Origin: Pseudomonadota bacterium
GTDB taxonomy: Bacteria; Desulfobacterota; BSN033; G020346125
Assembly: GCA_030673585.1 (NCBI GenBank)
Contig: DAOVIU010000079.1
Coordinates: 1 to 6,202 of the forward strand
Length of the DNA stretch: 6,202 bases
Direction: 5' to 3'
Shown here in pieces: positions 5,996 through 6,202 of this stretch. Position 1 is the stretch's first letter. The number at the start of each line of letters is the position of its first letter. Below the pieces are notes generated by a model that did not search any database, had not been told where the DNA came from, and worked only from the letters and a program-made list of their open reading frames with translations. A program made the translations under genes and the position numbers.

Positions 5996-6202
5996 TTAAA
6001 CCATTGCTGCGGTGGCCTTCTTGGTCCAGGAGGAGATGATGTGCCTTGTGGCTTCCAACCTCTTCCTTGAAAAGGCCTCCAGGGCTCCCCTCAGAGAGGG
6101 AAACTCTCCTATGGCCCGATTGAAATCCTCCTTCTCCAATTCCAGGAGTTCGGTTGTTTTCGTGGTCCTCACGCTGGCCATTCGAGGTCGGTTGAAGATC
6201 AG
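5996..6202 (-). CDS. Cyclic-nucleotide-binding (CNB) domain protein, C-terminal end only
   Basis: The last 68 codons of a gene whose 5' part lies beyond the window; the frame is open to base 6202, so the Met at 6181 is not the start. The first visible residues, LIFNRPRMASVRT, match the end of the phosphate-binding cassette of CRP/PKA-type CNB domains (RxAxVRA). The Arg before Met-Ala-Ser-Val (codon 6184-6182) aligns with the Arg that holds the cyclic phosphate in E. coli CRP (Arg82). TELLELEKEDFNRAI and a predicted helix (about FPSLRGALEAFSRKRLEATRHII) fit the last strand and the B/C helices. The protein then stops after a short basic tail, so there is no CRP-type helix-turn-helix after the domain; it is not a typical CRP-class regulator. 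The N-terminal part (perhaps another domain) is unseen, and the ligand and role are unknown. It lies 34 bases upstream of lolD on the same strand, probably in the same transcript. Confidence 0.75.
   Translation of the reverse strand: MIFNRPRMASVRTTKTTELLELEKEDFNRAIGEFPSLRGALEAFSRKRLEATRHIISSWTKKATAAMV

Overview
The window is a densely packed piece of a Gram-negative envelope-biogenesis operon, read entirely from the minus strand, so transcription runs from high to low coordinates. In transcription order it holds: the C-terminal end of a cyclic-nucleotide-binding (CNB) domain protein cut by the window edge, lolD, bamA, a skp/ompH-type chaperone gene, lpxD, fabZ and lpxA. A ribosome-binding-site-like sequence for the next gene lies at the low-coordinate edge. 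I see no tRNA, rRNA, CRISPR array, insertion sequence or long repeat.

The order lolD-bamA-ompH-lpxD-fabZ-lpxA matches what I know of Desulfobacterota (the former Deltaproteobacteria). In enterobacteria bamA-skp-lpxD-fabZ-lpxA also cluster, but lolD is elsewhere. Base composition is moderate, roughly half G+C in the genes. A mesophilic or moderately thermophilic Desulfobacterota-like bacterium is my inference. I cannot name a genus. The organism must make lipid A and have a true outer membrane.

Region by region: 5996-6202 is the end of the CNB-domain gene; 5962-5995 is a 34-base gap with a strong Shine-Dalgarno for lolD inside a small potential hairpin; 5272-5961 is lolD with a GTG start; 5157-5271 is the only long non-coding gap (115 bases, AT-rich) and carries a plausible sigma-70-like promoter; 2895-5156 is bamA; 2329-2868 is skp/ompH; 1229-2311 is lpxD; 808-1245 is fabZ, whose start overlaps the lpxD end by 17 bases; 14-787 is lpxA.

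The genes work on one task. LolD powers release of lipoproteins bound for the outer membrane, including in principle the Bam lipoproteins. BamA and the Skp-like chaperone insert and escort outer-membrane proteins. LpxA and LpxD add the first acyl chains of lipid A. FabZ draws on the same (3R)-hydroxyacyl-ACP pool as LpxA and LpxD, so it sets the balance between phospholipid and lipid A synthesis.

The window is mostly well-understood conserved genes, and I found no convincing new system. The points worth a second look are the CNB-domain protein sitting where lolC is usually found, two small hairpins that could mask the lolD and bamA ribosome-binding sites, and the likely internal promoter before bamA.
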